DNA of 5,650 bases from Candidatus Cloacimonadota bacterium (GTDB taxonomy: Bacteria > Cloacimonadota > Cloacimonadia > Cloacimonadales > TCS61), in NCBI GenBank assembly GCA_011372345.1, contig DRTC01000396.1, positions 1 to 5,650 of the forward strand, in the 5' to 3' direction. Below the pieces are notes generated by a model. That model made no database searches and was not told the origin of the DNA. It saw nothing but the letters and a program-made list of their open reading frames with translations. Position 1 is the first letter of the stretch; every line of letters starts with the position of its first letter. Shown here piece after piece: positions 5,626-5,650 of this stretch. The position numbers and the translations under genes were made by a program.

Positions 5626-5649
5626 CTCACTGACTGCACAGTCACCGAG
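5626..5649. promoter_or_regulatory. Candidate TetR operator (inverted repeat)
   Basis: TGACTG (5631-5636) and CAGTCA (5639-5644) form a perfect inverted repeat around CA. The symmetry resumes further out with CTC (5626-5628) and GAG (5647-5649), so nine of twelve position pairs match across 24 bp. The left arm overlaps the ribosome binding site region of the TetR gene (5624-5628). TGAC/GTCA half-sites with dyad symmetry just upstream of the gene are typical of autoregulatory TetR operators. The promoter itself lies at or beyond the window edge. Confidence 0.65.
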
Positions 5650-5650
5650 T

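Overview
The window looks like a piece of an AT-rich genome from an anaerobic bacterium. I would guess Candidatus Cloacimonadota or a related Fibrobacterota-Chlorobiota-Bacteroidota-type lineage. The guess rests on AT-rich coding sequence with strong GGAGG-type ribosome binding sites, a ferredoxin-type DUF362 protein with an export-like N-terminus, a MutL/GlmL-family ATPase, a fibronectin type III protein end, and spacers full of short palindromic repeats with motifs such as CCCCTCTTGAGAGGGG and GAGGTGTGTTTT. No rRNA or other taxonomic marker is present, so this placement is inference.

Layout. Positions 1-123 (+) hold the last 40 codons of a protein ending in a fibronectin type III domain. 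Positions 124-478 are non-coding and carry a chain of hairpins and repeats where this gene converges with the minus-strand genes. Three genes then lie on the minus strand and read right to left: a TetR-family regulator (5616-5017), a DUF362/2x[4Fe-4S] protein (4944-3880), and a 1051-residue MutL/GlmL-family protein (3634-479). The gap between TetR and DUF362 is 72 bp. The gap between DUF362 and the MutL-like gene is 245 bp and contains a second copy of the palindromic repeat found in the left spacer.

How the parts may work together. A good inverted-repeat operator candidate (5626-5649) abuts the ribosome binding site of the TetR gene. TetR therefore probably represses itself and, through readthrough, the ferredoxin gene. 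The MutL-like protein belongs to the ASKHA ATPases usually linked to reactivation of B12-dependent mutases or aminomutases, but no mutase gene lies in the window. It is unusual in having a Cys4 zinc ribbon at its N-terminus and a C-terminal extension of about 475 residues with barrel-like repeats.

Most notable signals: (1) two copies of a two-hairpin element that flank the MutL-like gene as direct repeats and whose stems differ by compensating changes; (2) the zinc ribbon-ASKHA-barrel fusion; (3) the TetR operator; (4) the 3' end of the TetR gene, which appears to be built from a palindromic repeat; (5) a degenerate lipobox with Ser in the Cys position in front of a ferredoxin-type protein.
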